Numbered from the stretch's first letter, positions 1 through 8,524 are shown. The stretch: DNA of 64,000 nt from Hymenobacter latericoloratus (GCF_014199535.1 NZ_JACHNV010000002.1:1054001-1118000); one strand, 5' to 3'. Notes: generated by a model from the letters alone, not told the origin. Translations and numbers: made by a program.

Positions 1-217
1 GCGCCGGCAGGTTCAGCATCAGTACCGGCAGGCCATTAATACGTAGCCAGGGGCCCGCAAACAGCAAGGCCAGTAGCCCGTAGCTCAGCCACTTGCGCAG
101 ATCGTAGAGCCGCCCGATGGGCTGCTTGGGGTAGAGCCACACCCGGCGGCCTTCCGCATCTACCGTCGCAATGGAGTCGCGGTACGAGTCGTCGGGTTTG
201 AACTGGGTAACGGACAT
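1..217 (-). CDS. ccoG: CcoG/FixG-type cbb3 oxidase accessory protein (N-terminal part, cut by window edge)
   Basis: The reading frame opens at an ATG at 217 and runs off the window start, giving 72 residues. The start is cytoplasmic (SVTQFKPDDSYRDSIATVD), then comes the 'GRRVWLYPKQPIGRLYDLRKW' stretch typical of CcoG, then the first membrane helix (LSYGLLALLFAGPWLRING). CcoG is a polytopic ferredoxin-like iron-sulphur membrane protein that reduces copper for cbb3 oxidase assembly. The iron-sulphur motifs lie outside the window. It follows ccoP on the same strand after a gap of about 195 bases that carries a hairpin. Identification rests on the N-terminal signature and the cco context. Confidence 0.85.
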   Translation of the reverse strand, partial: MSVTQFKPDDSYRDSIATVDAEGRRVWLYPKQPIGRLYDLRKWLSYGLLALLFAGPWLRINGLPVLMLNLPA

Positions 218-297
218 AAGTCTGGGTACTGATGAAGGTAAAGAGGCGGCCCCCGGCCCGGTCCGACGCCGGAGGCGCCTGGCCGGTTAAGGCCTGC

Positions 298-327
298 TGA
301 CGCCCGAACAATCAGGTTCGGGCGTCA
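298..327 (-). terminator. 12-bp perfect hairpin between ccoP and ccoG
   Basis: Arms 298-309 (TGACGCCCGAAC) and 316-327 are perfectly complementary with a 6-base loop. No T-run follows on the minus strand, so it is not a textbook terminator. It may attenuate, process or stabilise the cco transcript between ccoP and ccoG. Confidence 0.5.
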
Positions 328-412
328 ACCGGGGGTAGGCGAATGTTTGGGTGGCGCGAGGGGCGCGGGCGGCAACCGGCCGGACGGGCGGAACCCATCG
401 GGCCGGGTGGGG

Positions 413-1294
413 CTAGAGCTTGGCTACGGGCTTGGCCGCGGCTTCCTTTTCGCCCTGGGGCTCTTTGGCGCCGGCGGGTTTGGTGCCCTGCAGGCTCAGG
501 ATATAGGAGCTGACCTGCAGAATCTGCTTGCCCGAGAGCTTGCCTTTCCAGGCCACCATGCCCTTGCCCTGCACCCCGAACTTGATGGTTTTATAGACGT
601 GGTTGACCTCGCCGCCGTGCAGCCAGTACTCGTCCGTGAGGTTGGGGCCTACTTTGCCCTCGGCGTTCTGGCCGTGGCAGGCGGCGCAGTTGCTGGCAAA
701 CAGGGTTTTGCCGCTGCTGATATCGGCCGCCGAAGCCAGGGCCTCGTAGGTAGTCAGCTTGGTGGGGTCGTCGGCGTCGGGCGAAACGAGCAGGGCGGCC
801 TGCTGCATTTCGGTTTCGTACTCGGCGTGGCTGAGCTGCCCGGCCTGCGCTACGTGGTAGTAGCCCAGGTACCCAAAGGCAAACAGGATGGTTACGTAGA
901 AGCTGTACTTCCACCAGGGCGGCAGGTCGTTGTCGAACTCGTGGATGCCGTCGTAGTCGTGGTCCAGAATTTCGTCGCGCACCTCGCCCCGCACCAAAGT
1001 CGGGTCGCCTACCAGCAGGCCCAGCACCTTGCCACTCCAGGAGCGGCGCACCGAGGGCAGCTCGTACACCCGGCGCAGCTGGGGCCGCATCTGGGCCACA
1101 ATGGCCACGAACAGCACCAGAAACACCAGCAGCACCAGGCCCAGCACGCCCACCAGAAACCAGAACAGCAGCAGCTTGGGCTCGGCGGCCGGGGTGGGGG
1201 TAGGGGCCGCCGCGTCGGCGGCCCGGGCCAGGGCCGGGCCCGCGTGTAGCAGCAGGGCTCCGGCTCCGGTCAAAAGGTAGGGTAGGCGTCTCAT
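413..1294 (-). CDS. ccoP: cbb3-type cytochrome c oxidase subunit III (CcoP)
   Basis: 293 residues. The order is: a signal-like first hydrophobic segment (about 5-25), a second membrane helix (about 41-65), the CcoP linker with 'HDYDGIHEFDNDLPPWWKYSFYV', a third helix (about 130-146), and a periplasmic cytochrome c domain with one haem motif CAACH and a later Met (KGMVAWKG). CcoP shuttles electrons to the CcoN catalytic subunit. Proteobacterial CcoP carries two haem motifs; only one is visible here, as is common in Bacteroidota. The tail is rich in Lys, Ala and Pro. The start overlaps the stop of the upstream small ORF by four bases, so translation is probably coupled. Confidence 0.95.
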   Translation of the reverse strand: MRRLPYLLTGAGALLLHAGPALARAADAAAPTPTPAAEPKLLLFWFLVGVLGLVLLVFLVLFVAIVAQMRPQLRRVYELPSVRRSWSGKVLGLLVGDPTLVRGEVRDEILDHDYDGIHEFDNDLPPWWKYSFYVTILFAFGYLGYYHVAQAGQLSHAEYETEMQQAALLVSPDADDPTKLTTYEALASAADISSGKTLFASNCAACHGQNAEGKVGPNLTDEYWLHGGEVNHVYKTIKFGVQGKGMVAWKGKLSGKQILQVSSYILSLQGTKPAGAKEPQGEKEAAAKPVAKL

Positions 1295-1623
1295 GCGGCA
1301 AGTACCTGCTCGGGGGTGAGGGCCGGGGCGGCCGTAAGAACCGGCGTGGCCGCGGCGGGCTGGGGCTCTGCGGCTACGGCCGTCAGGGAGGTAGCCGCTT
1401 CTGCTTCCGCGGGGGCGGCCTGCTCGTCGGATTGGGCGGCGGCCGTGGCCAACGATACGCCCGTCATCAGGCCCATCAGCAGTACCACCACGGCCAGGGC
1501 GCCGGCCAGCCAGCTGAGAATATCGGTGGGCTGCGGGCCCGTGGCGGCTGGGGTTTGCGCCGTAGCCAGATAAGAGGTCAGCAGGCCCATAACAGTCAGG
1601 AGAGAGGTGCGCTTGGTTAGCAT
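1291..1623 (-). CDS. Small membrane protein in the cco operon, resembling a detached CcoP N-terminus
   Basis: 110 residues: a cleavable signal-like N-terminus ending near TAQTPAA, one strong membrane helix (about 33-62, DILSWLAGALAVVVLL...), and a low-complexity Ala/Pro/Glu tail. It lies between ccoQ and ccoP and overlaps both (7 bases with ccoQ, 4 with ccoP), so it is almost certainly co-translated with them. I do not recognise a family. The signal peptide plus helix plan matches the N-terminus seen on many Bacteroidota CcoP proteins, so a split or duplicated CcoP anchor is possible. A role in oxidase assembly is inference. Confidence 0.7.
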   Translation of the reverse strand: MLTKRTSLLTVMGLLTSYLATAQTPAATGPQPTDILSWLAGALAVVVLLMGLMTGVSLATAAAQSDEQAAPAEAEAATSLTAVAAEPQPAAATPVLTAAPALTPEQVLAA

Positions 1624-1838
1624 AACACGTCGTGGTTAAGGTGGTACTCTAGGGTTTGGTCGGGGGTAGCTTCTTCGGGGGCGGCGGCCAGGGGCAGCTC
1701 ACTCATGGCCTGCAGGTGCTGGCGGCTGGTCAGGAGCACGTACACCAGCAAACCCAGAAAGAAGAGGAAGAAAATGGCCAGGGAAATGAGCGGATACAGC
1801 TCAATGCCGGCGATGGATTGCAAGACTTTCTTTTCCAT
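1617..1838 (-). CDS. ccoQ: CcoQ-like small cbb3 oxidase subunit
   Basis: 73 residues with one membrane helix (about 15-38, YPLISLAIFFLFFLGLLVYVLL) followed by a short polar tail. Size, topology and position directly after ccoNO fit CcoQ, which stabilises CcoP in the complex. Sequence similarity in this subunit is weak across phyla, so the call is mostly positional. Confidence 0.8.
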   Translation of the reverse strand: MEKKVLQSIAGIELYPLISLAIFFLFFLGLLVYVLLTSRQHLQAMSELPLAAAPEEATPDQTLEYHLNHDVLC

Positions 1839-1864
1839 GGGGCGTAGGAACGAAGGGCCGGGGG

Positions 1865-4078
1865 CTACTGCACGGCGGCCGTGGCGGCGGGCTCGGGTTT
1901 CACTTTGATGTCGGTGCCCAGGCGCTGGAGGTAGGCAATCAGGGCCACGATTTCCTTGTCGGTTTTCACCTCGATGTCCTCCTTCTTCAGCTCCTGCACA
2001 ATGCCCTGGGCCTGGCGGCGGGCGTCGTCCACGGCCACTTGGTCGTAGTCCTGGGCGTAGGGGGTGCCCAGGTTGCGCAGGGCCTTGATTTTGGCGGGCA
2101 GAATCTTGTAGTCGATGTCTTCCTCAAACAGCCAGGGGTAGGCCGGCATAATCGAGCCCGGCGACATGCTGGTGGGGTCGAGCATGTGGTTGTAGTGCCA
2201 GGAGTGCGGGTACTTGCCGCCTACGCGGTGCAAATCGGGGCCGGTGCGCTTGGAGCCCCACAGGAAGGGCCGGTCGTACACAAACTCGCCCGCCTTGCTG
2301 TACTCGCCGTAGCGCTCGGTTTCCGAGCGGAAGGGGCGCACCATCTGGGTGTGGCAGTTCGAGCAGCCTTCCTTGATGTAGATGTCGCGGCCCTGCAGCT
2401 CCAGGGCCGTGTAGGGCTTCACGGAGGCAATGGTGGGCACGTTGCTGCGCACCAGGAACGTCGGCACCATCTCAATGGCGCCCCCGATGAGGATGGCCAC
2501 GGTGGCGGCAATGCTCAGCTGCACGGGGCGGCGCTCAATCCAGCGGTGCCAGTGGCCGCCCTGGTGCTCTTCTACCAGCAGGGCCGGTACCAGGGCCGGG
2601 GCCTGGGCTTTTTCTTCGGCCAGCAGGGTGCCGGCCTGGGCCGTTTTCACCAGGTTGTACACCATGCAGAACACCCCGCTCAGGTAGAGTACCCCGCCAA
2701 TGCCGCGCAGGTAGTACATGGGCACAATCTGGAGCACGGTTTCGAGGAAGTTGCTGTACTGCAGCATGCCCTCACCGTTGAACTGCTTCCACATCAGGCC
2801 CTGGGTGAAGCCGGCCCAGTACAGGGGCAGGGCGTAGAACAGGATGCCCAGGGTGCCCAGCCAGAAGTGGGTGTTGGCGAGCTTTTTAGAGTGCAGGGGC
2901 GTGCGGTAGAGGCGGGGCCACAGCCAGTACAGAATGGCGAAGGTCAGGAAGCCGTTCCAGCCCAGGGCGCCTACGTGGACGTGGGCGACAATCCAGTCGG
3001 TGAAGTGGGCAATGGCGTTTACGTTCTTGAGGCTCAGCATCGGCCCCTCGAAGGTGGCCATGCCGTAGGCCGTTACGGCCACCACCATAAACTTGAGTAC
3101 GGGCTCCTCGCGCACCTTGTCCCAGGCCCCGCGCAGGGTCAGCAGGCCGTTGATCATGCCGCCCCAGCTGGGCGCAATCAGCATGACGGAGAAGGCCACG
3201 CCCAGGCTCTGGGCCCAGTCGGGCAGGGCGGTGTAGAGCAAGTGGTGGGGTCCGGCCCAGATGTAAATGAAAATCAGGGACCAGAAGTGGATGATGCTCA
3301 GGCGGTAGGAGTACACGGGGCGCTCGGCGGCCTTGGGCAGGAAGTAGTACATCATGCCCAGGTAGGGCGTGGTCAGGAAGAAGGCCACCGCGTTGTGGCC
3401 GTACCACCACTGCACCAGGGCATCCTGCACGCCGGCGTACATAGAGTAGCTTTTCAGGAAGCTCACCGGCAGGGCCATCGAGTTGACGATGTGCAGCACA
3501 GCCACGGTCAGGAAGGTGGCAATGTAGAACCAGATGCCCACGTACAGGTGCCGCTCGCGGCGGCGGGCAATGGTCCCGAACATGTTCCAGCCGAACACCA
3601 CCCACACCAGCGTAATGGCAATGTCAATGGGCCACTCCAGCTCGGCGTATTCCTTGGAGGTGGTAATGCCCAGGGGCAGGGTAGCCACCGCCGAAACGAT
3701 GATGAGCTGCCAGCCCCAGAAGTGGATTTTACTTAGGATGCTGGAAAACATCCGGGCCTTGCACAGGCGCTGCAGGGAGTAGTACACACCCATGAAAATG
3801 CCGTTGCCCACGAAGGCGAAAATCACGGCGTTGGTGTGCAGGGGCCGGATGCGGCCGAAGGTGGTGTAGGCCGTGCCCAGGTTTACCTCGGGCCGGGCCA
3901 GCTGGAAAGCGGCCAGAATGCCCACCAGCATCCCAATAATGCCCCACACTACCGTGGCAATGCCAAAGTCGCGGACAATTTTGTTATCGTAGAAAAAGGT
4001 ATCAACCGCCCGCGGGGGAGTGTGGGGGCGGGCCGGCGACTGGGGCGCCGCAACCGGCGGTAGGGCTTCGACTTGCAT
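1865..4078 (-). CDS. ccoNO: Fused cbb3 oxidase subunits I and II (CcoN-CcoO)
   Basis: 737 residues. The N-terminal two thirds is the haem-copper CcoN subunit with about 12-13 helices. Haem and copper ligand regions are visible (PLHTNAVIFAF; WWYGHNAVAFF; WAGPHHLLYTALPDW; HVHVGALGWNGF). The C-terminal third is membrane-anchored CcoO with a CSNCH haem motif (CSNCHTQMVRPF) and a distal Met in 'SPGSIMPAYPW'. The product reduces oxygen to water with high affinity and pumps protons. The N-O fusion is usual in Bacteroidota. Start ATG at 4078; a likely Crp/Fnr-type operator lies 61-72 bases upstream. Confidence 0.97.
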   Translation of the reverse strand: MQVEALPPVAAPQSPARPHTPPRAVDTFFYDNKIVRDFGIATVVWGIIGMLVGILAAFQLARPEVNLGTAYTTFGRIRPLHTNAVIFAFVGNGIFMGVYYSLQRLCKARMFSSILSKIHFWGWQLIIVSAVATLPLGITTSKEYAELEWPIDIAITLVWVVFGWNMFGTIARRRERHLYVGIWFYIATFLTVAVLHIVNSMALPVSFLKSYSMYAGVQDALVQWWYGHNAVAFFLTTPYLGMMYYFLPKAAERPVYSYRLSIIHFWSLIFIYIWAGPHHLLYTALPDWAQSLGVAFSVMLIAPSWGGMINGLLTLRGAWDKVREEPVLKFMVVAVTAYGMATFEGPMLSLKNVNAIAHFTDWIVAHVHVGALGWNGFLTFAILYWLWPRLYRTPLHSKKLANTHFWLGTLGILFYALPLYWAGFTQGLMWKQFNGEGMLQYSNFLETVLQIVPMYYLRGIGGVLYLSGVFCMVYNLVKTAQAGTLLAEEKAQAPALVPALLVEEHQGGHWHRWIERRPVQLSIAATVAILIGGAIEMVPTFLVRSNVPTIASVKPYTALELQGRDIYIKEGCSNCHTQMVRPFRSETERYGEYSKAGEFVYDRPFLWGSKRTGPDLHRVGGKYPHSWHYNHMLDPTSMSPGSIMPAYPWLFEEDIDYKILPAKIKALRNLGTPYAQDYDQVAVDDARRQAQGIVQELKKEDIEVKTDKEIVALIAYLQRLGTDIKVKPEPAATAAVQ

Positions 4079-4138
4079 AGCCTGTTGGAGTGAGTGATTT
4101 AGTACTCCAAAGGTCCTGCAAGGTCACTGCGGAAAGGA

Positions 4139-4150
4139 TGACGAAAGTCA
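4139..4150. promoter_or_regulatory. Crp/Fnr-family operator upstream of ccoNO
   Basis: TGACGAAAGTCA is a TGAC-N4-GTCA palindrome 61 bases before the ccoNO start. The same core with one change (TGACGAAAATCA) lies before ccoI at 6999. FNR/CRP-type regulators bind TGA-N6-TCA half-sites. The nearby response regulator with a Crp-type helix-turn-helix is the obvious candidate ligand; that link is inference. Confidence 0.6.
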
Positions 4151-4209
4151 GGTGCGGGGGTTGATTGATGTCAGGTAGGTAGGCGGTGGGGCCGCCGCAA
4201 AAGCGCGCA

Positions 4210-4299
4210 GCTCCCGCCTCACGTATCGGTGCCCGATGGTTGCTGCTGTGGCACGGCCGCCTGCAACATGCATGGGGTAACAATACGTGAGGCGGGAGC
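4210..4299. repeat. 17-bp perfect inverted repeat between ccoS and ccoNO
   Basis: Arms 4210-4226 (GCTCCCGCCTCACGTAT) and 4283-4299 match perfectly around 56 bases. It begins 22 bases after the ccoS stop. It could end the ccoI-ccoS transcript or be a REP-like element; there is no T-run. Confidence 0.6.
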
Positions 4300-4320
4300 C
4301 CTGCACTACAAGCCAGCGGT

Positions 4321-4470
4321 TTACTCAGGATCTTCGTCCTCAAACAGCATGCGCACCGAGGGCGTGTAGTCGTCTTCGTACTGGCCCGAGCGCACGGCCC
4401 AGAAAAAGCCGCCCAGAAAGAGCAAGGCCACCACCAGGCTGATACCGATAAGCAGAAAAATAATGTTCAT
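4321..4470 (-). CDS. ccoS: CcoS cbb3 oxidase maturation protein
   Basis: 49 residues from the ATG at 4470 (MNIIFLLIGISLVVALLFLGGFFWAV): one membrane helix, then 'RSGQYEDDYTPSVRMLFEDE', which is the conserved CcoS pattern of an aromatic/acidic motif after the helix. A longer in-frame start at 4530 would add a non-conserved tail and overlap ccoI, so it is rejected. CcoS is needed for haem and copper insertion into CcoN. It follows ccoI after 13 bases and is surely co-transcribed with it. Confidence 0.92.
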   Translation of the reverse strand: MNIIFLLIGISLVVALLFLGGFFWAVRSGQYEDDYTPSVRMLFEDEDPE

Positions 4471-4483
4471 GAGCGGGAGCGGG

Positions 4484-6970
4484 TTAGAGGCGGCACCGGT
4501 GGGCGGCATAGCGCACCAGCAGGGTAGCAACTACCATCACGCTCAGGGAGCTGATGGGCATCAGGATGGCCGACACGATGGGGGTGAACTTGCCCTGCAC
4601 GGCCAGGCCCAGCCCAATGCCGTTGTAGCAGAACGAGAGCACAAACGTGCCCAGCACCACTTGCAGGCAATCCTGCGAAAACTTCAGAAACGTGCTGAGC
4701 TGGCCGAAGCTGCCGGCGTCCAGAATGGCGTCGCAGGCGGGGGAGAAGTTGGTGAGCGTATCGGTGAGGGCAATGCCGGCGTCGGCCTGCTGCAGGGCCC
4801 CGGCGTCGTTCAGCCCGTCGCCGACCATGATGACAGTGCGGCCCTGCTGCCGGAGCCGGGCAATGTAGTCGAGCTTTTGCTGGGGCGACTGGCGGAAGTG
4901 CAGCTCGGCCTGGGGCCCGAATAACTCCCGCAGGCGGTCTTGCTCCGTGTCGTTGTCGCCGGAAAGCACGGCCAGGCGGTAGTGCCGGCTCAGCTCGGCC
5001 AGCACCGGGCGCAGCTCCGCGCGGTACACGTTGCGCAGCAGGTAGCAGCCTTGCGCCCCCGCCACGCGCACATACACCCGGGACTGCAGCCCATCGGTGG
5101 TAGCGGCTGACTCCGTGGTGGGTGCTTCAGGGGCCGGGGCGGAACCTTCCATCCCCACAAACGCCGCCGACCCGACCCGCACTTCTAGTCCGGCCACGGT
5201 GCCCGTCAGGCCCTGGCCGGGCACTTCGCGGAAGCTCTCTACCGGCCCCAGGGCCGGGGGTAGCTCGGCGGCCAGGCGCTGGCTCAGGGGGTGGGTTGAC
5301 TGCCCTACCACGGCGGCCAGGGCCTGCTGCTGGTGCGGGCTCAGGGCCGGACCGCGGTATTCTACTGCCGAGCGTTTTACGTCCGTCAGGGTACCGGTTT
5401 TGTCGAACACGATGGTATCGGCGCGGCCCAGGGTTTCCACTACCCCCGAGTTTTTGAGGTAGAGCTGGCGGCGGCCCAGCGCCCGCAGGGCGGCGCCCAG
5501 GGCAAAGGGCGTGGCCAGTGAGAGGGCGCACGGGCAGGCAATAACCAGCACCGAGGTAAAGGCCCGCAGGGCCATATCGGGCTGGCCCTGCAACTGCCAG
5601 TAGGCCACCGCGCCCAGGGCCAGCACCAGGGTCACGGCCACGAAATAGCGGCCGACGCGGTTGGCGTAGGTTTCCAGGGTAGCCTTTTCTTCCTTCTGGA
5701 AGGCGGGGTTGTTCCAGAGCTGGGTGAGGTAGCCCTGCGACACCTCGCGCACCACTTCCAGCTCCAGGGCCTCGCCGGTTTGCCGGCCGCCGGCGTACAC
5801 CACCTCGCCCGAGGTGCGCGCCACCGGCACACTTTCGCCCGTCACGAAGCTGTAGTCAATCTGCCCCTGGCCCCGCAGCAGCACCGCGTCGGCCGGAATT
5901 ATTTCCTGGTGGCGCACCCGAATCCGCTGGCCCGCCCGCAGCTCCCGCACCGGCACCGACTGCTCCTGCCCGCCCGGCCCGAGCAGGGTAACGGCCACGG
6001 GAAAGTAAGAGGTGAAGTCCCGGTCGAAGCGCAGGGCGTCGTAGGTGCGCTGCTGCACCCACTTGCCAATCAGCATGAAAAATACCAGGCCCGTAAACGA
6101 ATCGAGGTAGCCGGGGCCGCGCCCGGTGGCAATGTCGTAGAGGCTGGTCAGGAACAGGGCCGTCAGGCCCAGGCTGATGGGAAAATCGAGGTTGATGTAG
6201 CGCTGACGCAGCCCCTGCCAGGCCGAGCGGTAAAAGTCCCGGGCACTCACCAGCAGCACCGGCACGCTCAGCAGCAAACTCAGCCACCCGAAAAACCGCC
6301 CGAACGAAGCCTGCAGCTGCTCCGTGAAGGAAAAGTAGTCGGGGAAGGCCATCAGCATCACGTTACCAAAGGCAAAGGCGGCCAGGCCCAACTGGTAAGT
6401 GAGCGTGCGGCCCGCGTGGTGGGGTTGGGCGCCCAGCTCGGCCAGGGTAATCTGGGGTTCGTAGCCCACGGAGGCCAGTAGTTTTACTACCTCTTTGAGG
6501 GTAGTGGCCGTGGGGTTGTAGCTGACGGTAAGTTCTTTGCGTAGGAAATTAACCCGCGAGGCCGTGATGCCGGGGTTGAGCTTGAACAGGTTTTCCAGGA
6601 GCCAGATGCAGGAGGCGCAGTGCATCTGCGGAATACTCAGGGTGAGGCGGTTGAGCGCCTCCGACCGAAACGCCAGCAGCTGGCTTTGCACCGATTCCAC
6701 GTCGAGGTAGTCGAAGCGGCCGGGCAGCTCCACGTTCTTTACTTTCTGACCGGGTTTGTCGTCGAGGCGGTAGTAGGTGCAGAGGTTGCTTTGGTCGAGT
6801 AGCTCGTACACGGCCTGGCAGCCCTGACAGCAGAAGCGCAGCTCGGGCCGGGCCGCCAGCCGAATGGGCTGGTCGGGGCAGGCGTCGCCACAGTGGGAGC
6901 AGGCCACGCGAATGGGGGTAGGAGCGGGGGCAAGAGTCGGCACAGGTTCAGAGAGCTGATGTAAACCCAA
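4484..6970 (-). CDS. ccoI: Copper-transporting P-type ATPase CcoI/FixI
   Basis: 828 residues. An N-terminal Cys-rich metal-binding segment (C24/C27/C31, C47/C48/C51) and a heavy-metal-associated domain with MHCASC at 116-121 come first. Then come P1B-type helices with the CPC copper-site motif (VIACPCALSLATP), the phosphorylation site DKTGTLTD, and the hinge GDGLNDAGAL. It exports Cu(I) from the cytoplasm for assembly of the cbb3 binuclear centre. The Cys-rich N-terminus is the usual FixI form. It heads a ccoI-ccoS unit, and a TGA-N6-TCA operator lies 29-40 bases before the start. Confidence 0.95.
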   Translation of the reverse strand: MGLHQLSEPVPTLAPAPTPIRVACSHCGDACPDQPIRLAARPELRFCCQGCQAVYELLDQSNLCTYYRLDDKPGQKVKNVELPGRFDYLDVESVQSQLLAFRSEALNRLTLSIPQMHCASCIWLLENLFKLNPGITASRVNFLRKELTVSYNPTATTLKEVVKLLASVGYEPQITLAELGAQPHHAGRTLTYQLGLAAFAFGNVMLMAFPDYFSFTEQLQASFGRFFGWLSLLLSVPVLLVSARDFYRSAWQGLRQRYINLDFPISLGLTALFLTSLYDIATGRGPGYLDSFTGLVFFMLIGKWVQQRTYDALRFDRDFTSYFPVAVTLLGPGGQEQSVPVRELRAGQRIRVRHQEIIPADAVLLRGQGQIDYSFVTGESVPVARTSGEVVYAGGRQTGEALELEVVREVSQGYLTQLWNNPAFQKEEKATLETYANRVGRYFVAVTLVLALGAVAYWQLQGQPDMALRAFTSVLVIACPCALSLATPFALGAALRALGRRQLYLKNSGVVETLGRADTIVFDKTGTLTDVKRSAVEYRGPALSPHQQQALAAVVGQSTHPLSQRLAAELPPALGPVESFREVPGQGLTGTVAGLEVRVGSAAFVGMEGSAPAPEAPTTESAATTDGLQSRVYVRVAGAQGCYLLRNVYRAELRPVLAELSRHYRLAVLSGDNDTEQDRLRELFGPQAELHFRQSPQQKLDYIARLRQQGRTVIMVGDGLNDAGALQQADAGIALTDTLTNFSPACDAILDAGSFGQLSTFLKFSQDCLQVVLGTFVLSFCYNGIGLGLAVQGKFTPIVSAILMPISSLSVMVVATLLVRYAAHRCRL

Positions 6971-6998
6971 AGCTCTTCCGGTTCGCGCGCCCGTTCCC

Positions 6999-7010
6999 TG
7001 ACGAAAATCA
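6999..7010. promoter_or_regulatory. Crp/Fnr-family operator in the ccoI / membrane protein divergent region
   Basis: TGACGAAAATCA differs by one base from the ccoNO site at 4139. It lies 29 bases before ccoI on the minus strand and about 100 bases before the divergent gene at 7113, so it could serve either. Confidence 0.55.
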
Positions 7011-7112
7011 GCCCGCTCGTTGATTTATCTCAGCGTATCCCTACCCCCAGCCGCCAGCCCGAACCCCCATCTTTGGGGTAGTGTTCTGGTCGGCAGAACT
7101 GTCTTTACCGAA

Positions 7113-7610
7113 ATGTTTACTATGTTTCACTCCCGTGCTACGGCTTCCTTGCTGCTGGTGCTGGCCCTGTTTGTGTGGGCCGGCATGGTGGCCGGCATCT
7201 CCTTTCTGGAAGCGCCGCTCAAATTTACCGCGCCTCGCATCACCATCCCGCTCGGACTGGGCATTGGCCGCATTGTGTTTGCGGCCCTCAACAAGGTAGA
7301 GCTGGGGCTGGCGGCAGTGGCCGTGGCGAGTGGCATCTACCTGCGGGTACCCACGCGCATGGGCGGGACGCTTGGAGTAGTCGTAACTATCCTGGCCCTG
7401 CAAACCCTGTGGCTGCTGCCGGCCCTCGATGTGCGGGCCCTGGCGCTCCTAGCCGGCCACCCGGCCCCGCCCAGCTCCCTGCACACGGTGTACATCGGGC
7501 TGGAAGTAGTAAAGCTGCTGACCCTGCTGCTGACCGGCTGCTGGGTGCACCGCTGGGCCCTACGGGCAGCCCACCAGCAACCCCGCCCCACCACGGCTCA
7601 GGCTGTCTGA
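7113..7610 (+). CDS. Conserved four-helix integral membrane protein of unknown function
   Basis: 165 residues from the ATG at 7113; an upstream in-frame ATG at 7020 would add an unlikely polar leader across the operator region. Four hydrophobic segments are visible, with a conserved-looking motif 'FLEAPLKFTAPRITIPLGLGIGRIVF' after the first helix. I recall this arrangement from DUF4149-like membrane proteins but am not sure. It is followed 36 bases later by a truncated haemoglobin gene, with which it may form an operon, and shares its upstream region with ccoI. A role linked to respiration is inference. Confidence 0.7.
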   Translation: MFTMFHSRATASLLLVLALFVWAGMVAGISFLEAPLKFTAPRITIPLGLGIGRIVFAALNKVELGLAAVAVASGIYLRVPTRMGGTLGVVVTILALQTLWLLPALDVRALALLAGHPAPPSSLHTVYIGLEVVKLLTLLLTGCWVHRWALRAAHQQPRPTTAQAV

Positions 7611-7646
7611 TCTTCCGTATTTTCCCTACCCCTTACGCCTCCCTCT

Positions 7647-8024
7647 ATGCCCGATATTGCTTCGGAAGCAGACATCCGCCTGCTGGTGGATACTTTCTAT
7701 GAGCAGGTAAACCACGACCCGCTGCTGGCGCCCGTGTTCAACGAAGTGGCCCATGTGCAGTGGCCGCGTCACCTGCCCATCATGTACGATTTCTGGAGCA
7801 GCATCCTGCTGGGCACCGGGCGCTACCATGGCCGGCCCTTCCCCAAGCACCTGCCCCTTCCCATTGATGCCACGCACTTTCAGCGCTGGCTGGAGCTGTT
7901 CGAGGCCACCGTGGACATGCTCTTCGCCGGCCCGAAGGCGGAAGAAGCCAAGGTGCGCGCCCTCAACATTGCCACCATGTTCGAGTACCGGCTGCGCCAG
8001 CGTGGGCCGCTGTCCGTGCTGTAG
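7647..8024 (+). CDS. Group III truncated haemoglobin
   Basis: 125 residues, the size of a 2-on-2 globin. The sequence has the group III pattern: 'LVDTFYEQVNHDPLLAPVFNEV' in helices A-B, 'WPRHLPIMYDFWSSILLGTGRYHGRPFPKHLPL' across B to F with H68 as likely proximal haem ligand, and 'HFQRWLELFEATVD' at helix G. These proteins bind oxygen or nitric oxide at a haem; their role in most bacteria is unsettled. Placement beside the cbb3 oxidase suggests use at low oxygen or under nitrosative stress. Confidence 0.9.
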   Translation: MPDIASEADIRLLVDTFYEQVNHDPLLAPVFNEVAHVQWPRHLPIMYDFWSSILLGTGRYHGRPFPKHLPLPIDATHFQRWLELFEATVDMLFAGPKAEEAKVRALNIATMFEYRLRQRGPLSVL

Positions 8025-8134
8025 TTTTCCGGCTGCCTTTCGCGGGAAGGCCCGCTTCTATCCCAGAGATGGAAGCGGGCCTTCCCATGAAATCAGGAGG
8101 TAGTACCGGCCCCTGACACGGTGCTCTGCCAGGG

Positions 8135-8443
8135 TTAGCGGTAAATCAGAATGCGGGCGTCGTCGAGGCAGTGCAGGGAGTGGGGCGCGCCGCTGGCAAT
8201 AAGCACGTAGTCGCCGGCGGTTACTTCCACGGGCGTACTTTCCTGGGTGATGAGCAGGCGCCCCGCCAGCACCACCACCAGCACCTCTGCGCTGGCGTGG
8301 TGGGTAGGCATTATCTCGCCGGCCGCAAAGGTTTTGTAGATGATTTTCTGACCGGCCTTGTCGAGCAAGACCAGGGCTTTCTGGGGGCCGGCGGGCGCGT
8401 GCTGGCCGTTCAGCAGGCTGCCGGTTTTCAGGGAGGGGAACAT
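8135..8443 (-). CDS. Small cupin-domain protein
   Basis: 102 residues from the ATG at 8443. A longer start at 8518 would add a 25-residue low-complexity leader and is less likely. The cupin motifs are visible: 'GEIMPTHHASAEVLVVVLAGRL' (motif 1, two His and a Glu) and 'VTAGDYVLIASGAPHSLHCLDDARILIYR' (motif 2, with PHSLH). Such single-domain cupins bind a metal and often sense or sequester small ligands; the substrate cannot be read from sequence. A TGA-N6-TCA site lies about 80 bases upstream. Confidence 0.82.
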   Translation of the reverse strand: MFPSLKTGSLLNGQHAPAGPQKALVLLDKAGQKIIYKTFAAGEIMPTHHASAEVLVVVLAGRLLITQESTPVEVTAGDYVLIASGAPHSLHCLDDARILIYR

Positions 8444-8524
8444 GAGCAGTAGCGGCTGAGCCGAACGGTGACTTCCGTTCCGGCTTGCCGGCCCGAAGTA
8501 CGGCCCTGCGTTTCTCATCTACCA

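Noticed and set aside
2039..3736. Long plus-strand open frame (565 residues) opposite ccoNO
   Set aside because: It is antisense to a gene with unmistakable haem-copper oxidase motifs; its His/Val/Gly-rich composition is that of a GC-rich shadow frame.
7021..7032. TGATTTATCTCA as a further TGA-N6-TCA operator
   Set aside because: It lacks the A-rich centre and inner symmetry of the other sites, and one such hexamer pair is expected by chance every several kilobases.
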